DNA of 64,000 nt, taken from positions 62,001 through 126,000 of the forward strand of contig VAFL01000008.1 in the NCBI GenBank assembly GCA_005768755.1, in the 5' to 3' direction. Every line of letters begins with the position of its first letter. The first letter of the stretch is position 1. The notes beneath the pieces are model-generated. The model searched no databases. It saw only the letters and a list, made by a program, of their open reading frames with translations, and was not told where the DNA came from. This DNA is from Paracoccus denitrificans (lineage in GTDB: Bacteria; Pseudomonadota; Alphaproteobacteria; Rhodobacterales; Rhodobacteraceae). This document shows, one piece after another, positions 24,808 through 33,085 of this stretch. The translations under genes were made by a program, and so were the position numbers.

Positions 24808-25731
24808 ATGTTTGGCTTTATTCTTCGACGACTTGCAGTGGCGATCCCGACGCTGCTGCTTTTGATCGTTTTTTCATTTATCCTGATGCATGCCGCCCCC
24901 GGCGGTCCCTTCACGCAGGAACGCGCCCTGCCCCCGCAGGTGCTTGCCAATCTGGAAGCGAAATACGGCCTGGACGACCCGTTGTGGCGTCAGATCGTGG
25001 ATTATGTCTGGGGGATCGTGCGTCATTTCGACTTCGGCCCCAGCTTCGTCTATCCTGACCGCACGGTGAACCAGATCATCGCGGCGGGCTTCCCGATCAC
25101 GCTGACCTACGGGCTTTTGTCCTTCATCCTGGCGATGGTCGTGGGCGTCACACTCGGCGCGGCCGCTGCAATCCGCCAGAACACATGGCTGGATTATCTG
25201 GCGGTCGGCATTTCCATCGGGGCGCAGGTGCTACCGAACTTCGTCATGGCGCCCATTCTGGTGCTGGTCTTCACGCTGATCCTCGGCTGGCTGCCCGGCG
25301 GCGGGTGGAGCTTTCAGAACCCCGATTACTGGATCATGCCGGTCATCGCGCTTGGCACGTCTTATATGGCCTCCATCGCCCGGATCACGCGGTCCTCGAT
25401 GCTTGAAGTCCTCAGCTCGAACCACATCCGCACCGCCCGCGCCAAGGGCCTGCCCGCGCGCAAGATCATCATGCGCCACGCGCTGAAACCCGCGCTTTTG
25501 CCGGTGATTTCCTATCTTGGCCCGGCTTTCGTGTCGATGATCACGGGGTCCGTGGTGATCGACATGTATTTCTCGACCGGCGGGATCGGAAAGAGCTTCG
25601 TCGATTCAGCGCTGAACCGCGATTACGCGGTGATGATGGGGGTCACGATCCTTGTCGGCGCCTTGACCATTCTGTTCAGCCTTGTCGTCGATATCCTGTA
25701 CGCCTGGATCGACCCGAAGATCAGGTATTGA
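24808..25731 (+). CDS. oppB: Oligopeptide ABC transporter permease OppB
   Basis: A 307-residue inner-membrane permease. The opening MFGFILRRLAVAIPTLLLLI and five further hydrophobic segments match OppB/DppB. The EAA loop that docks to the ATPase is in HIRTARAKGLPARKIIMRH, about residues 208-226. The ATG at 24808 has GGAA upstream and gives the canonical start. It forms the channel with OppC. Confidence 0.95.
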   Translation: MFGFILRRLAVAIPTLLLLIVFSFILMHAAPGGPFTQERALPPQVLANLEAKYGLDDPLWRQIVDYVWGIVRHFDFGPSFVYPDRTVNQIIAAGFPITLTYGLLSFILAMVVGVTLGAAAAIRQNTWLDYLAVGISIGAQVLPNFVMAPILVLVFTLILGWLPGGGWSFQNPDYWIMPVIALGTSYMASIARITRSSMLEVLSSNHIRTARAKGLPARKIIMRHALKPALLPVISYLGPAFVSMITGSVVIDMYFSTGGIGKSFVDSALNRDYAVMMGVTILVGALTILFSLVVDILYAWIDPKIRY

Positions 25732-25735
25732 TGCC

Positions 25736-26665
25736 ATGACCATGATAGAACACGATAAAATAGAGGGAATGGCCGCGCGCATGGCGGCCGAGGAGGTCAA
25801 GGGCCGCAGCCCCTGGGCCGATGCCCGCAAACGCTTCTTCAAGAACCGGGCGGCCATGGTCGCGCTGTTCGTGCTGGTCCTGGTCATCGCCTTCGCGATC
25901 TTCGGCAATCTCTTCGCGACATGGACCTACGATTCCATCGATTTCTCGGTCATGGGCTCGGCCGCCACGCAAGGCGCGCCCTCCATCGCGAACGGGCATT
26001 ATTTCGGCACCGACGATCTGGGCCGCGACCTGTTCGCGCGCACCATCCAGGGCACCCGCATCTCGTTGATGGTGGGCATCGTCGGCGCCAGCGTCGCGGT
26101 GATCGTGGGCACGCTTTACGGCGCCACCTCGGGCTATATCGGCGGCCGCACCGACGCGATCATGATGCGGACCGTCGATATCCTGCTGTCGATCCCCTAC
26201 ATGTTCGTGCTGATCCTGCTGCTGGTGATCTTCGGCCGCTCGCTGTCGATGCTGTTTCTGGGCATCGGGCTGATCTCATGGCTGGAGATGTCGCGCATCG
26301 TCCGCGGCCAGACCCTGACCCTGAAGAACCGCGAATTCATCGAGGCCGCGCGCGCCACCGGCGTGCCGACCTGGAAGATCATCATCCGCCATATCGTGCC
26401 GAACCTTCTGGGCGTCGTCGCGGTCTATGCGACGCTGCTGGTGCCGCTGATGATCCTGACCGAAAGCTTCATCAGCTTCCTTGGCCTTGGCGTGCAGGAG
26501 CCGCTGACAAGCTGGGGGGCACTGATCTCCGAAGGCTCGGGCACGATGCGCTATGGCACGATCTGGCAGCTTGCCTTCCCGCTTGGCTTCTTCGTGGTGA
26601 CGCTGTTCGCCTTCTTCTTCATCGGCGACGGGTTGCGCGACGCCCTCGACCCAAGGGATCGATGA
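25736..26665 (+). CDS. oppC: Oligopeptide ABC transporter permease OppC
   Basis: A 309-residue permease: a cytoplasmic N-terminus with SPWADARKRFFKNRAAM, the OppC-type first helix, the conserved HYFGTDDLGRDLFAR periplasmic motif, and the EAA loop FIEAARATGVPTWKIIIRH. It starts four bases after oppB stops; ATG 25742 is a near-equivalent alternative. Partner of OppB. Confidence 0.95.
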   Translation: MTMIEHDKIEGMAARMAAEEVKGRSPWADARKRFFKNRAAMVALFVLVLVIAFAIFGNLFATWTYDSIDFSVMGSAATQGAPSIANGHYFGTDDLGRDLFARTIQGTRISLMVGIVGASVAVIVGTLYGATSGYIGGRTDAIMMRTVDILLSIPYMFVLILLLVIFGRSLSMLFLGIGLISWLEMSRIVRGQTLTLKNREFIEAARATGVPTWKIIIRHIVPNLLGVVAVYATLLVPLMILTESFISFLGLGVQEPLTSWGALISEGSGTMRYGTIWQLAFPLGFFVVTLFAFFFIGDGLRDALDPRDR

Positions 26666-26666
26666 C

Positions 26667-27215
26667 ATGGAACAGGACGAATACGGCCCCCTGCCGCGCG
26701 GCATAAACCATATCGGGCTGACGGTCCCCGATCTGGATCAGGCATCGCGGTTTCTGGCAAAGGGCTTTGGCGCGAAATGGTGCTATGACGGGTTGACGAC
26801 GGATAATGCGCCGCGCGAAGGCGCTCAGGTCGAACATCAGCTTGGCCTGCCCAAGGGCGCGCGCATCACACGGCAACGCCTGATGCGGATCGGCAACGGC
26901 CCCAATATCGAAATTTTCCAGGTCGAAGCCCCGAACCCCGACACGCCCCTTGGTCTTGCTGATCGCGGCTGGAACCATATCAGCATCTATTGTGACGATA
27001 TCGAAAGCGCACTGGCCCGCGCCATCGCTGCCGGTGCGACGCCGCTTTCCGACATTCACGGCAATTCCCGCCACGAAGACACGCCCGGCAATGGCAGCGT
27101 CTATGTCCGCCCGCCATGGGGCGGCCTGATCGAACTGCAAACCATTCCCGGCGGCAATTATTACCCCGAAGACAGTCAGGCGAAAGCATGGCTGCCCGAC
27201 GAGAGGGAGAACTGA
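26667..27215 (+). CDS. VOC (glyoxalase-fold) family protein
   Basis: A 182-residue vicinal-oxygen-chelate fold protein. Candidate metal ligands follow the family pattern His-Glu-His-Glu: NHIGLTV, NIEIFQVE, NHISIY and LIELQT. VOC enzymes include glyoxalases, ring-cleaving dioxygenases and epimerases; the substrate here is not predictable. The gene is embedded in the opp operon, starting one base after the oppC stop and abutting oppD, so it should be co-expressed with peptide uptake. Confidence 0.85.
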   Translation: MEQDEYGPLPRGINHIGLTVPDLDQASRFLAKGFGAKWCYDGLTTDNAPREGAQVEHQLGLPKGARITRQRLMRIGNGPNIEIFQVEAPNPDTPLGLADRGWNHISIYCDDIESALARAIAAGATPLSDIHGNSRHEDTPGNGSVYVRPPWGGLIELQTIPGGNYYPEDSQAKAWLPDEREN

Positions 27216-28340
27216 TTGGCACTTCTCGACGTCAAAGACCTGAACGTGACCTTTGCCACCAATGATGGCGAGGTCCATGCCGTGAACGGCATCAACCTGT
27301 CGCTGGAACGCGGCGAGACGCTGGGGATCGTGGGTGAATCCGGTTCCGGCAAATCGCAGCTTTCCTTTGCGATCATGGGACTTCTGGCCAAGAACGGGCG
27401 CGCCACCGGCAGCGTTACCTTCGACGGGCAGGAAATCCTGAATGCGAAACCGAAGGTCCTGAACAAGATCCGGGCCGAAAATATCGCCATGATCTTCCAG
27501 GACCCGATGACCTCGCTGAACCCCTATATGCGGGTGTCAGACCAGATGGCCGAGGTGCTGACCCTGCATCACGGCCTGTCGAAATCGGCGGCGGTGACCG
27601 AATCCGTGCGGATGCTTGATGCCGTGCGCATACCCGATGCCAAGGGTCGTGCGCGGCTCTACCCGCATGAGTTCTCGGGCGGGATGCGCCAGCGCGTGAT
27701 GATTGCGATGGCGCTTCTGTGCAAGCCCGACGTGCTGATCGCCGATGAACCGACCACCGCGCTGGATGTGACGGTGCAGGCTCAGATCATGAAGCTGCTG
27801 GACGACCTGCAAACTGAATTCGGCATGGCGATGATGCTGATAACGCACGATCTGGGCGTCGTCGCAGGATCGACCGAGCGTGTGATGGTGATGTATGGCG
27901 GCCGTGTCATGGAACGCGCGCCGACCGATCCGCTGTTTGCAGATCCGACTCATCCCTATACCCAAGGGCTGCTGGCCGCGATCCCACGCGTCGATCAGAA
28001 GGGCGACAAGCTGTCGGCCATTCCGGGCAGCCCGCCCAACATGTCGCGCCCGCCCGCAGGCTGCCCCTTCGCGCCGCGTTGCGATTACGCAATGGACATC
28101 TGCGTGACGGCCCCGCCGCCCTTGGAAAACTTCGCGCCGGGCCGCGACCGCGCCTGCTATGCGGCAATCGACACTGTCCGCGCCGGCCCGCAACATCACA
28201 CCGACCTGCCGATGGAGGCCGCCGCAGACGAAATGGCTGAACAGCAAATTGGCGAAGCCGATCCGAAAATCACCGAAGGGCTGGTCGTCGGCCCCGCAAC
28301 CGCCGGCACCCCGCAGGAGCTTCCCGATGACAAACGCTAA
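27216..28340 (+). CDS. oppD: Oligopeptide ABC transporter ATPase OppD
   Basis: A 374-residue ABC ATPase with Walker A GESGSGKS, Q-loop MIFQDPM, signature FSGGM, Walker B VLIADEP and the H-loop LITHD. The C-terminal oligopeptide/dipeptide domain holds the cysteine motif GCPFAPRC, which in OppD/DppD homologues binds an Fe-S cluster or metal. Translation starts at a TTG immediately after the VOC stop codon, with GGGAG upstream. The last 14 bases overlap oppF. The C-terminal 45 residues extend beyond the usual family end. Confidence 0.94.
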   Translation: MALLDVKDLNVTFATNDGEVHAVNGINLSLERGETLGIVGESGSGKSQLSFAIMGLLAKNGRATGSVTFDGQEILNAKPKVLNKIRAENIAMIFQDPMTSLNPYMRVSDQMAEVLTLHHGLSKSAAVTESVRMLDAVRIPDAKGRARLYPHEFSGGMRQRVMIAMALLCKPDVLIADEPTTALDVTVQAQIMKLLDDLQTEFGMAMMLITHDLGVVAGSTERVMVMYGGRVMERAPTDPLFADPTHPYTQGLLAAIPRVDQKGDKLSAIPGSPPNMSRPPAGCPFAPRCDYAMDICVTAPPPLENFAPGRDRACYAAIDTVRAGPQHHTDLPMEAAADEMAEQQIGEADPKITEGLVVGPATAGTPQELPDDKR

Positions 28341-29376
28341 GCCCCTTCTCGACGTGCGCGACCTGCGCGTCACCTTCGACATCCGGCGCGAAGGCGATAT
28401 GCCGTGGACCGCGCCGCGCCTGCTGCATGCGGTGGGGGGTGTCGACTTCACCCTGAACCCAGGCGAAACGCTGGGGATCGTGGGCGAATCCGGTTCCGGC
28501 AAGTCCACGCTTGCCCGCGCCCTGATCGGGCTGGCGCCCGCGACCGGGACCGCGCGCTGGCAGGATGGCACCGACCTGATCGGGCTGTCGCCGCGCAAGA
28601 TGATGAAATATCGCAATGACATCCAGATGGTGTTTCAGGACCCGCTGGCATCGCTGAACCCGCGCATGACAGTGGGCCAGATCATCGCAGAGCCTCTGGT
28701 CACCCATCACCCCGGCCTGAAGCGGGACGAGGTGAAAACCCGCGTCAAGCAGATGATGGAACGCGTGGGGCTGCTGCCCAACCAGATCAACCGCTATCCG
28801 CATGAATTTTCCGGCGGCCAGTGCCAGCGTATCGGCATCGCCCGCGCGCTGATCGTGGAGCCGAAGCTGGTCATCTGCGACGAACCGGTTTCCGCGCTCG
28901 ACGTGTCAATTCAGGCGCAGGTCATCAACCTTCTGGCCGATCTGCAACGCGATCTTGGGCTGGCGTTGATCTTCATCGCGCATGATCTTTCCGTGGTCAA
29001 ACACATCAGCGACCGCGTGCTGGTCATGTATCCGGGCCGCGTCATGGAACTGGCAGAGGCCGAGTCCCTGTATGCCGCGCCCCAGCACCCCTATACGCAG
29101 GCGCTGCTGTCGGCTGTCCCGGTCCCGGACCCGGAACTGGAACGCAACAAGACGATCATCCCGCTGGCTGGTGAGCTGCCCTCGCCCATGGCGCCGCCCT
29201 CGGGCTGCGTCTTCCGCACGCGCTGCCCGCGCGCGCAGGCAGCATGTGCGACCACAGTGCCGGAACTGCTGGGTGAACCGGGCCACCTGACCGCCTGCCA
29301 TTTCCCGGGCCCCCTGACGCCCGAAGAAATCGCCCGCGCCACGGCGCAAGAAGCCAAGGCGGTGGAAGCCGCCTGA
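28327..29376 (+). CDS. oppF: Oligopeptide ABC transporter ATPase OppF
   Basis: A 349-residue ABC ATPase, the second motor subunit of the Opp complex: Walker A GESGSGKS, signature FSGGQCQR, Walker B LVICDEPVSALD, H-loop FIAHD, and the C-terminal cysteine segment CVFRTRCP. The start lies within the end of oppD (14-base overlap), and the stop overlaps the next ATG by one base (TGATG). Confidence 0.95.
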   Translation: MTNAKPLLDVRDLRVTFDIRREGDMPWTAPRLLHAVGGVDFTLNPGETLGIVGESGSGKSTLARALIGLAPATGTARWQDGTDLIGLSPRKMMKYRNDIQMVFQDPLASLNPRMTVGQIIAEPLVTHHPGLKRDEVKTRVKQMMERVGLLPNQINRYPHEFSGGQCQRIGIARALIVEPKLVICDEPVSALDVSIQAQVINLLADLQRDLGLALIFIAHDLSVVKHISDRVLVMYPGRVMELAEAESLYAAPQHPYTQALLSAVPVPDPELERNKTIIPLAGELPSPMAPPSGCVFRTRCPRAQAACATTVPELLGEPGHLTACHFPGPLTPEEIARATAQEAKAVEAA

Positions 29377-31229
29377 TGCCCATGCCCCTGAAAGAGCCGC
29401 CGCGCAGTTTCCGCGCGCGTTGGGCGGCGATGAAGAACATTCCGCCCTTCCTGCGGCTTGTCTGGAAGGCGGCCCCTGCCCTGACGCTGGCCAGCATGGT
29501 GCTGCGCCTGATCCGCGCGGTGATCCCGGTCACATCGCTGTGGATCGGCAAGCTGATCATTGACGAGGTCATCCGCCTCGTGGCCCTCGACGGTCCGGAA
29601 ACCCTGACCGCCTGGTTCACCGGGGGCGAGGCGAACCACCTGATGATCCTCGTCGCCGCCGAATTCGGCCTTGCGATCCTGTCGGACGGGCTGGCGCGTC
29701 TGGTATCGCTGATTGATTCACTGCTGGCGGAACGGCTGACCATCTCGCTGACCATGGACCTGATGGAACACGCGGCGAATCTGGACCTCGAAGATTTCGA
29801 GGACGCCGTCTTTCAGGACAAGCTGGAACGCGCGCGCCGCCAGGCAGCCGGTCGCATGTCGCTGATGGGGCTTATTTTCCAGCAGTTGCAGGATATGCTG
29901 ACCGTCCTGACCTTCGCGGGCGGCCTGATCGCGTATAATCCGTGGCTTGTCGTCCTGCTGCTTCTGACGCTCATTCCCGCATTTCTGGGCGAGGCGCATT
30001 TCAACGCCAAGAACTACAACCTCGACTTCGGCCGTACGCCCGAGCGGCGCGAACTGGACTATATCCGGCAGGTCGCCAGCTGGCCCGACACTGCGAAAGA
30101 GGTCAAGATCTTCGACCTTCACCGCTTCCTTGCCGACCGCTACAGGACGCTTTCGGAAAAATTTTATACCGAGCGTCGCCAGATCGCCCGCTCGCGCGCA
30201 TTCTGGGGGGTCATCTTCACCGCCATCGGCACGCTTGGCTACTACACCGCCTATCTGTGGATCGTCGGCGCGACCCTGGCCGGCGCGCTGAGTATCGGCG
30301 ATCTGACCTTCCTCGCCGGATCGTTCCAGCGGCTGCGTTCGCTTCTGAACGGATTGCTGACCTCATTTTCAACCACGGCCGCGCAGGCGCTTTACCTCGA
30401 AGACCTGTTCGAGTTTTTCGAGGTCGAACCCGAAATCACCTCCGACCCCGGCGCCATCCCCGTCCCCGAAACGATCCGCGAAGGATTTCGCTTCGAAGAC
30501 GTCGGTTTCCGCTACCCCGGCGCGACAAAATGGGCCGTCCGCAACCTGACCTTCACCCTGCGCGCCGGCGAAACATTGGCCCTTGTCGGCGAAAACGGCG
30601 CGGGCAAGACGACGCTGGTGAAACTGCTCGCCCGGCTTTACGACCCGGACGAAGGCCGCATCCTGCTGGATGGCCGCGACCTGCGTGACTACGACCTTGA
30701 CAGCTTGCGCGCCGCGATCGGCGTGATCTTTCAGGACTTCGTGCGCTACAGCTGGACCGCCGCCGACAATATCGCCGTCGGCCGGATCGAGGCCCGCGCC
30801 GACCGCCCCCGGATCGAGGCCGCCGCCGAAAGCGCCATGGCCGATCAGGTCATCGCCAAGCTGCCCGAAGGTTACGACCAGATGATCGGCAAGCGCTTCG
30901 CCAACGGGGTCGAGCTGTCGGGCGGCGAATGGCAAAAGCTCGCCATCGCGCGCGCCTATATGCGCGACGCGCAGGTGCTGATCCTGGATGAACCGACAGC
31001 AGCGCTTGACGCCCGGTCCGAGTTTGAGGTTTTCGAGCGTTTCAAAGAGCTTTCTGCCGGAAAGACGGCTGTCCTGATTTCGCATCGCTTCAGCTCGGTC
31101 AGGATGGCTGACCGTATTCTGGTGCTTGAAAACGGGCGGGTCGAGGCAGAGGGAACACATGAACATCTGATGGAAAACGGTGGACGCTATCGCGAACTGT
31201 TCGAGCTTCAGGCCGCCGGTTATCGGTGA
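29376..31229 (+). CDS. ABC exporter-type half transporter
   Basis: A 617-residue fused protein: an N-terminal six-helix exporter membrane domain (about residues 30-330) and a C-terminal ATPase with Walker A GENGAGKT, signature LSGGE, Walker B VLILDEPTAALD and H-loop ISHRFSS. It would act as a homodimer exporting lipid, peptide or drug; the substrate is unknown. It is translationally coupled to oppF through TGATG, which is unusual because an exporter is tied to a peptide importer. Confidence 0.92.
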   Translation: MPMPLKEPPRSFRARWAAMKNIPPFLRLVWKAAPALTLASMVLRLIRAVIPVTSLWIGKLIIDEVIRLVALDGPETLTAWFTGGEANHLMILVAAEFGLAILSDGLARLVSLIDSLLAERLTISLTMDLMEHAANLDLEDFEDAVFQDKLERARRQAAGRMSLMGLIFQQLQDMLTVLTFAGGLIAYNPWLVVLLLLTLIPAFLGEAHFNAKNYNLDFGRTPERRELDYIRQVASWPDTAKEVKIFDLHRFLADRYRTLSEKFYTERRQIARSRAFWGVIFTAIGTLGYYTAYLWIVGATLAGALSIGDLTFLAGSFQRLRSLLNGLLTSFSTTAAQALYLEDLFEFFEVEPEITSDPGAIPVPETIREGFRFEDVGFRYPGATKWAVRNLTFTLRAGETLALVGENGAGKTTLVKLLARLYDPDEGRILLDGRDLRDYDLDSLRAAIGVIFQDFVRYSWTAADNIAVGRIEARADRPRIEAAAESAMADQVIAKLPEGYDQMIGKRFANGVELSGGEWQKLAIARAYMRDAQVLILDEPTAALDARSEFEVFERFKELSAGKTAVLISHRFSSVRMADRILVLENGRVEAEGTHEHLMENGGRYRELFELQAAGYR

Positions 31230-31323
31230 TGCGCGGGGCTAGCAGCGCTGCAAAAGGCAGGCACGCACCTTGCGAGCCGTCCACCCATCACCTACATCTT
31301 CAGGAAAGCCGAAGGACGACTGC

Positions 31324-31566
31324 ATGGCCATTGAAGCCCACGAAATCGAAGCCCTGATCCGCGAAGCCTTTCCGGATGCGAAGATCACCATCCGGGATCT
31401 TGCCGGCGACGGCAATCATTTCGCGGCCGAGGTGATCGACGAATCCTTCCGCGGCCAGAACCGCGTTCAACAGCAACGCGCCGTCTACGCGGCGCTGAAC
31501 GGCAAGATGGACGGGCCGAGCGGACAGCTTCATGCGCTTGCCCTGACAACCAAAGCCCCCGAGTGA
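31324..31566 (+). CDS. BolA family protein
   Basis: An 80-residue BolA/IbaG-type protein (IEALIREAFPDAKITIRDLA then GNHFAAEVIDESFRG, and the VYAALNGKM motif). BolA proteins bind a [2Fe-2S] cluster jointly with monothiol glutaredoxins and help cluster trafficking and iron signalling. The CGFS glutaredoxin gene follows ten bases later, matching this partnership. GAAGGA is seven bases before the ATG. Confidence 0.95.
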   Translation: MAIEAHEIEALIREAFPDAKITIRDLAGDGNHFAAEVIDESFRGQNRVQQQRAVYAALNGKMDGPSGQLHALALTTKAPE

Positions 31567-31576
31567 GGATATTCCG

Positions 31577-31939
31577 ATGACCGATGCGCGTGCGCAAATC
31601 CAACAGGCACTGGACGAAAACGATGTCGTGTTGTTCATGAAGGGCACAAAGGAAATGCCGCAATGCGGTTTTTCCAGCCGCGTTGCGGGTGTGCTGAACT
31701 ACATGGACGTGGCATATCGCGACGTGAATGTCCTGTCTGACGAAGCTATTCGGCAGGGGGTCAAGGATTTCTCTGACTGGCCGACCATCCCGCAGCTTTA
31801 CGTGAAGGGCGAATTTATCGGGGGTTGCGACATCGTGACCGAGATGACCTTGTCAGGCGAACTCGATCAACTGTTCGAGCAGAAAGAGATCGCCTACAAC
31901 AAGGACGCCGCCGATAAGATCCGCGCTGCAAACGGCTGA
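31577..31939 (+). CDS. grxD: Monothiol glutaredoxin, Grx4 type
   Basis: A 120-residue monothiol glutaredoxin with active site C-G-F-S in KEMPQCGFSSR (Cys about residue 30), and the glutathione-binding WPTIPQLYVKGEFIGGCDI. It carries a [2Fe-2S] cluster shared between two subunits or with BolA. Co-transcribed with the bolA gene; a terminator follows. Confidence 0.97.
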   Translation: MTDARAQIQQALDENDVVLFMKGTKEMPQCGFSSRVAGVLNYMDVAYRDVNVLSDEAIRQGVKDFSDWPTIPQLYVKGEFIGGCDIVTEMTLSGELDQLFEQKEIAYNKDAADKIRAANG

Positions 31940-31976
31940 TTGACAAGGCTTAACTCGCTGGTTTCGCTGATTTCCA

Positions 31977-32001
31977 AACCCCGCCCCTGGGCGGGGTTTT
32001 T
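31977..32001 (+). terminator. Terminator of bolA-grxD
   Basis: A stem AACCCCGCCC/GGGCGGGGTT with a minimal loop followed by five T in total, 37 bases after the grxD stop. Confidence 0.85.
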
Positions 32002-32067
32002 GCTTTTGACGTCGCGCGCATTCGCACCTAACCTGTGCCAAGTCAAAAACATAAACGGGAGGAAAGA

Positions 32068-33024
32068 ATGACCATTCGCAACCGCGTTGCAGCCATGCTG
32101 CTGGGTCTGTCCGCTGCTGCAGCGCCATTTGGTGCGCAGGCACAGGATTTCATCAACGTCCTGACGGGCGGCACGTCCGGCGTCTACTATCCGATGGGTG
32201 TTGCACTTTCGAAAATCTATACCGAGGCTTTGCCCGACGCCAAGGTTCAGGTGCAGTCCACAAAAGCCAGTGTCGAAAACCTGAACCTGCTGCAGCAGGC
32301 CAAGGGTGAGATCGGATTTTCGCTTGGCGATTCTGTAAAACTGGCTGCGGAAGGCAACGCCGATGCCGGGTTTACAGCGCCCCTGGACAAGCTTCGCGGG
32401 ATCGCCGCGATCTATCCCAATTATATCCAGATCGTTGCAAGCGCCGAATCCGGGATCACCACGCTGGAAGATCTGCGTGGCAAGTCGGTATCGGTCGGGG
32501 CCCCGAAATCGGGAACCGAACTGAACGCCCGCGCCATCCTGGAAGCGGCGGGGATGAGCTATGACGATCTGGGCAAGGTGGAATATCTGCCCTTCGCGGA
32601 ATCGGTTGAACTGATGAAGAACCGTCAGCTTGACGCCACACTGCAATCTGCAGGCCTTGGCGTCGCGTCGCTGAAAGACCTTTCCACGTCCATTCCGATC
32701 ACGGTCGTGGCGGTTCCAGCCGAGGTGGCCGAAAAGCTGGGCGCGCCCTATGTCGCGGGCGAAATTCCGTCCGGCACCTATGACGGTCAGGCCGAAACGG
32801 TGCCGACCGTTGCCGTCATAAATTATCTGGTGACATCGGATGCGGTCAGTGACGATGCTGCTTATGCAATGACCAAGGCGATGTTCGAAAACCTGGATGA
32901 GATGAAGGCTGCACATGCGGCTGCCAACGACATCGACGTTCAGAAGGCCCTGCAAGGAATGCCCGTGCCCGTCCACCCGGGCGCGCAGCGCTACTATGAC
33001 GAAGTCGGCGTGAAGGCCGAGTGA
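32068..33024 (+). CDS. TAXI family TRAP transporter binding protein
   Basis: A 318-residue periplasmic binding protein of the TAXI (TRAP-associated extracytoplasmic immunogenic) family. A signal peptide ending AAPFGAQA is followed by the signature FINVLTGGTSGVYYPMGVAL. Ligands in this family include glutamate, 2-oxoglutarate and unknown acids. GGGAGG precedes the ATG. It heads a three-gene unit with the fused permease and DUF1850. Confidence 0.95.
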   Translation: MTIRNRVAAMLLGLSAAAAPFGAQAQDFINVLTGGTSGVYYPMGVALSKIYTEALPDAKVQVQSTKASVENLNLLQQAKGEIGFSLGDSVKLAAEGNADAGFTAPLDKLRGIAAIYPNYIQIVASAESGITTLEDLRGKSVSVGAPKSGTELNARAILEAAGMSYDDLGKVEYLPFAESVELMKNRQLDATLQSAGLGVASLKDLSTSIPITVVAVPAEVAEKLGAPYVAGEIPSGTYDGQAETVPTVAVINYLVTSDAVSDDAAYAMTKAMFENLDEMKAAHAAANDIDVQKALQGMPVPVHPGAQRYYDEVGVKAE

Positions 33025-33085
33025 TGCTTTCGGGCCGGGCAAGATTTCTCTTTCCCGGCCCGACCCTGCCTTTGAAAGCCCCCAG

